Position numbers and translations under genes: made by a program. A stretch of 6,643 bases of DNA, from positions 1 through 6,643 of the forward strand of contig JACZXR010000141.1 of the NCBI GenBank assembly GCA_022571535.1. The letters run 5' to 3'. The notes below the pieces were generated by a model. That model was not told the DNA's origin. It made no database searches and saw nothing but the letters and a program-made list of their open reading frames with translations. Below are positions 5,649 through 6,643 of the stretch, in pieces. The stretch is from Deltaproteobacteria bacterium. GTDB lineage: Bacteria; Desulfobacterota; Binatia; UBA9968; CAXXLF01. Position 1 is the first letter of the stretch. Each line of letters begins with the position of its first letter.

Positions 5649-5914
5649 GCTTTTGGATGTCGGTTATGAACCCTAGGTGGTTTACTCCGCGAGCCAAATG
5701 GCCGCGATGATCGACGCCAGAAACAGGAATAGGATCAGCAACGGGGGTGTCGCCGTTCAGTCCCTGGTGGGGCCTTCCGGTATGGTAGTGCTGCTCAATG
5801 TATTCCCTGAGTAATCGGTTCAGATGATTTTCACTGAGCACGATGATGTGATCGAGGAGCTCCCGGCTACCGTGCCAAAAACCTTTCGACGTAGGGATTC
5901 TGCCAAGGACTAAT
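5632..5914 (-). pseudogene. 3' remnant of an rve/DDE insertion-sequence transposase, frameshifted
   Basis: Only the C-terminal part of a transposase with an integrase-type catalytic core remains. Reading from 5914 leftwards gives ISPWQNPYVERFL, the conserved block containing the third catalytic acid (Glu of VER). The frame then hits a stop near 5869. The neighbouring frame continues the same protein as RELLDHIIVLSENHLNRLL, REYIEQHYHTGRPHQGLNGD, TPV, and ends near VNHLGF. Two single-base losses around 5868-5879 would restore a normal family sequence (FLGTVRRELLDH). The first two catalytic Asp residues and most of the protein are missing; upstream of 5914 that frame has a stop. The final codons overlap by 17 bp the 3' end of the convergent exported-protein gene. 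Family (IS481- or IS3-like) is unresolved, and no terminal inverted repeats were found. Confidence 0.8.
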
Positions 5915-5954
5915 GTAGTTCTAAGAAAACGAGGGATAAACTCTTTCGCTCGAC

Positions 5955-6389
5955 TCAGCCACCCGGTCCATCCGCGGCGTGATAGGCCTCCAGAGAATTC
6001 AACTGATCCCCCAGATCCTCGGCATGGTCTCGGAGGAGACTCCGGACGGACAACAGTCCGGCCAGGCTCCCATCCTTCTCTAAGATTGGCAAGTGCCTAA
6101 TGTGCAGGGACACCATTAATTCCAGGGCCTCAGAAGTTTCTGCCTCTGTGGTGAGGGTCCCCAGACTGGTAGTCATCACCTCGCGCACGGCGGTTTTGTC
6201 TGGATCGAGCCCTTCTGCTACGACGCGCAGCATGAGGTCGCGTTCGGAAAAGATTCCTACTAACTTGTTGTTGTCCAGAACCACACAGGCCCCACTCTTG
6301 GCCCTTTGAATAGTGCGGACTGCATCGAGCACACTGGCATCTGCCGACACGCTTGGAGACGGCACCTGAGCGATCTTTATGACCTTCAT
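5955..6389 (-). CDS. CBS-domain pair protein
   Basis: This is a stand-alone cytoplasmic protein of 144 residues with two CBS motifs, which usually form a Bateman module that binds adenine nucleotides and regulates a partner. CBS1 spans about 9-58 and ends GIFSERDLMLRV (45-56). CBS2 spans about 72-121, with VMTTSLGTLTTEAETSEALE (71-90), HIRHLPIL (96-103) and GLLSVRSLL (111-119). CBS1 keeps the Asp of the S-x-R-D motif that usually contacts the nucleotide ribose, while CBS2 has Ser at that place (Ser117), so the second site may be weak or altered. A short acidic helix and a GPGG end follow (120-144). No Shine-Dalgarno precedes ATG 6389; an extended -10 lies 9 bp upstream. Length is normal for two-CBS proteins. 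The nearest gene, the transposase relic, tells nothing about its partner. Confidence 0.9.
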   Translation of the reverse strand: MKVIKIAQVPSPSVSADASVLDAVRTIQRAKSGACVVLDNNKLVGIFSERDLMLRVVAEGLDPDKTAVREVMTTSLGTLTTEAETSEALELMVSLHIRHLPILEKDGSLAGLLSVRSLLRDHAEDLGDQLNSLEAYHAADGPGG

Positions 6390-6398
6390 TAGAGTTCA

Positions 6399-6407
6399 AG
6401 TATAACA
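6399..6407 (-). promoter_or_regulatory. Extended -10 promoter of the CBS gene, close to the start codon
   Basis: On the minus strand TGTTATACT (6407-6399) is an extended -10 element: TG, one base, then TATACT, which matches TATAAT at 5 of 6. No good -35 hexamer is found 17 bp upstream, as is common for extended -10 promoters. Only 9 bp separate the -10 from ATG 6389, so the transcript should start about 2-4 nt before the ATG and lack a leader. The absence of a ribosome binding site is consistent with this. Confidence 0.5.
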
Positions 6408-6643
6408 GAGCCCGACTTTTTAAGACGATGGTTCTTAGTAAGGCCTCAGCTCGAGACCCCAAGACTTGCCGAAGGCATGTTCCGAGACACGGGGGCGGAC
6501 TGGATCATGGGATTGGAAGTCTGACGGAGTCGGACGGGGACAGGTCCACAATGTAAAGGCTAAACTCCTACGGATACAATCTTTTTTCTCGGGTTGGCAC
6601 CGAATGAGTTTCGACAAAGAGGTGATGGGGACAGAAGTGGATA
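6408..6643. other. Right-edge sequence without a supported gene
   Basis: These 236 bases lie upstream of the CBS gene. A 60-codon frame on the minus strand (6617-6435) has a Pro/Arg/Ser-rich translation and no start signals, so I do not call it. An 11-bp sequence GA(C/T)GGGGACAG occurs at 6533-6543 and again at 6624-6634. GGGGACAG-type strings often flank insertion sequences, so an element edge is possible, but nothing here proves it. Confidence 0.3.

Noticed and set aside
5632..5841. An intact 69-residue gene starting at GTG 5841
   Set aside because: The conserved transposase sequence continues upstream of the GTG (RELLDHII) and, after a frameshift, as NPYVERF, so it is a fragment and not a complete gene.
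6435..6617. 60-codon minus-strand frame at the right edge
   Set aside because: Short, Pro/Arg/Ser-rich, no start signals and no family resemblance I could support.
1..6643. CRISPR arrays, tRNA or rRNA genes
   Set aside because: No regularly spaced repeats, no tRNA-like TTCGA loop with matching arms, and no rRNA-like conserved blocks were seen.

Overview
The window looks like a patchwork accessory region from a Gram-negative bacterium of moderately high G+C. The best taxonomic hint is the sigma factor at the left edge. Its regions 2 to 4 read like the primary sigma factors of Deltaproteobacteria, Acidobacteria or NC10-type soil and subsurface lineages. This placement is from memory of the families and is only a low-confidence suggestion.

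Layout. (1) At 1-1110 (+) is a primary sigma-70 factor gene. It is already inside the protein at the window edge. Its reading frame leaves the family immediately after the region 4.2 sequence ending in RKLR (about base 969) and runs into 46 unrelated residues. (2) At 3652-1275 (-) is a two-gene unit: a GT-B-fold glycosyltransferase followed 56 bp later by a GH130 glycoside phosphorylase. Together they suggest building and turning over a manno-configured glycan or oligosaccharide. (3) At 3653-4973 a strongly charged coiled-coil protein gene (3966-4556, +) sits between two copies of a 30-bp direct repeat (22 bp exact). A TTGACA/TAGCAT promoter with an inverted repeat in its spacer lies directly upstream of it. 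(4) At 4974-5117 is the first part of a gene that seems to break by frameshift after about 24 codons, with overlapping TGTC/GACA inverted repeats at its start. (5) At 5118-5648 (+) is a very A+T-rich gene for a small exported protein. (6) At 5914-5632 (-) is the frameshifted 3' end of a DDE (rve-type) transposase. (7) At 6389-5955 (-) is a complete two-CBS-domain protein with an extended -10 promoter almost touching its start codon. (8) The right-hand 250 bp hold no supported gene.

The broken sigma gene end, repeat-flanked coiled-coil gene, broken gene start, A+T-rich gene and transposase relic together suggest an integration hot spot or island edge. An assembly join at about base 970 is a serious alternative for the left junction. 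The carbohydrate pair and the CBS protein are the only clearly intact, family-assignable genes. I found no RNA genes, no CRISPR array and no complete mobile element. The two best candidates for something undescribed are the repeat-bracketed coiled-coil gene and the exported A+T-rich protein.
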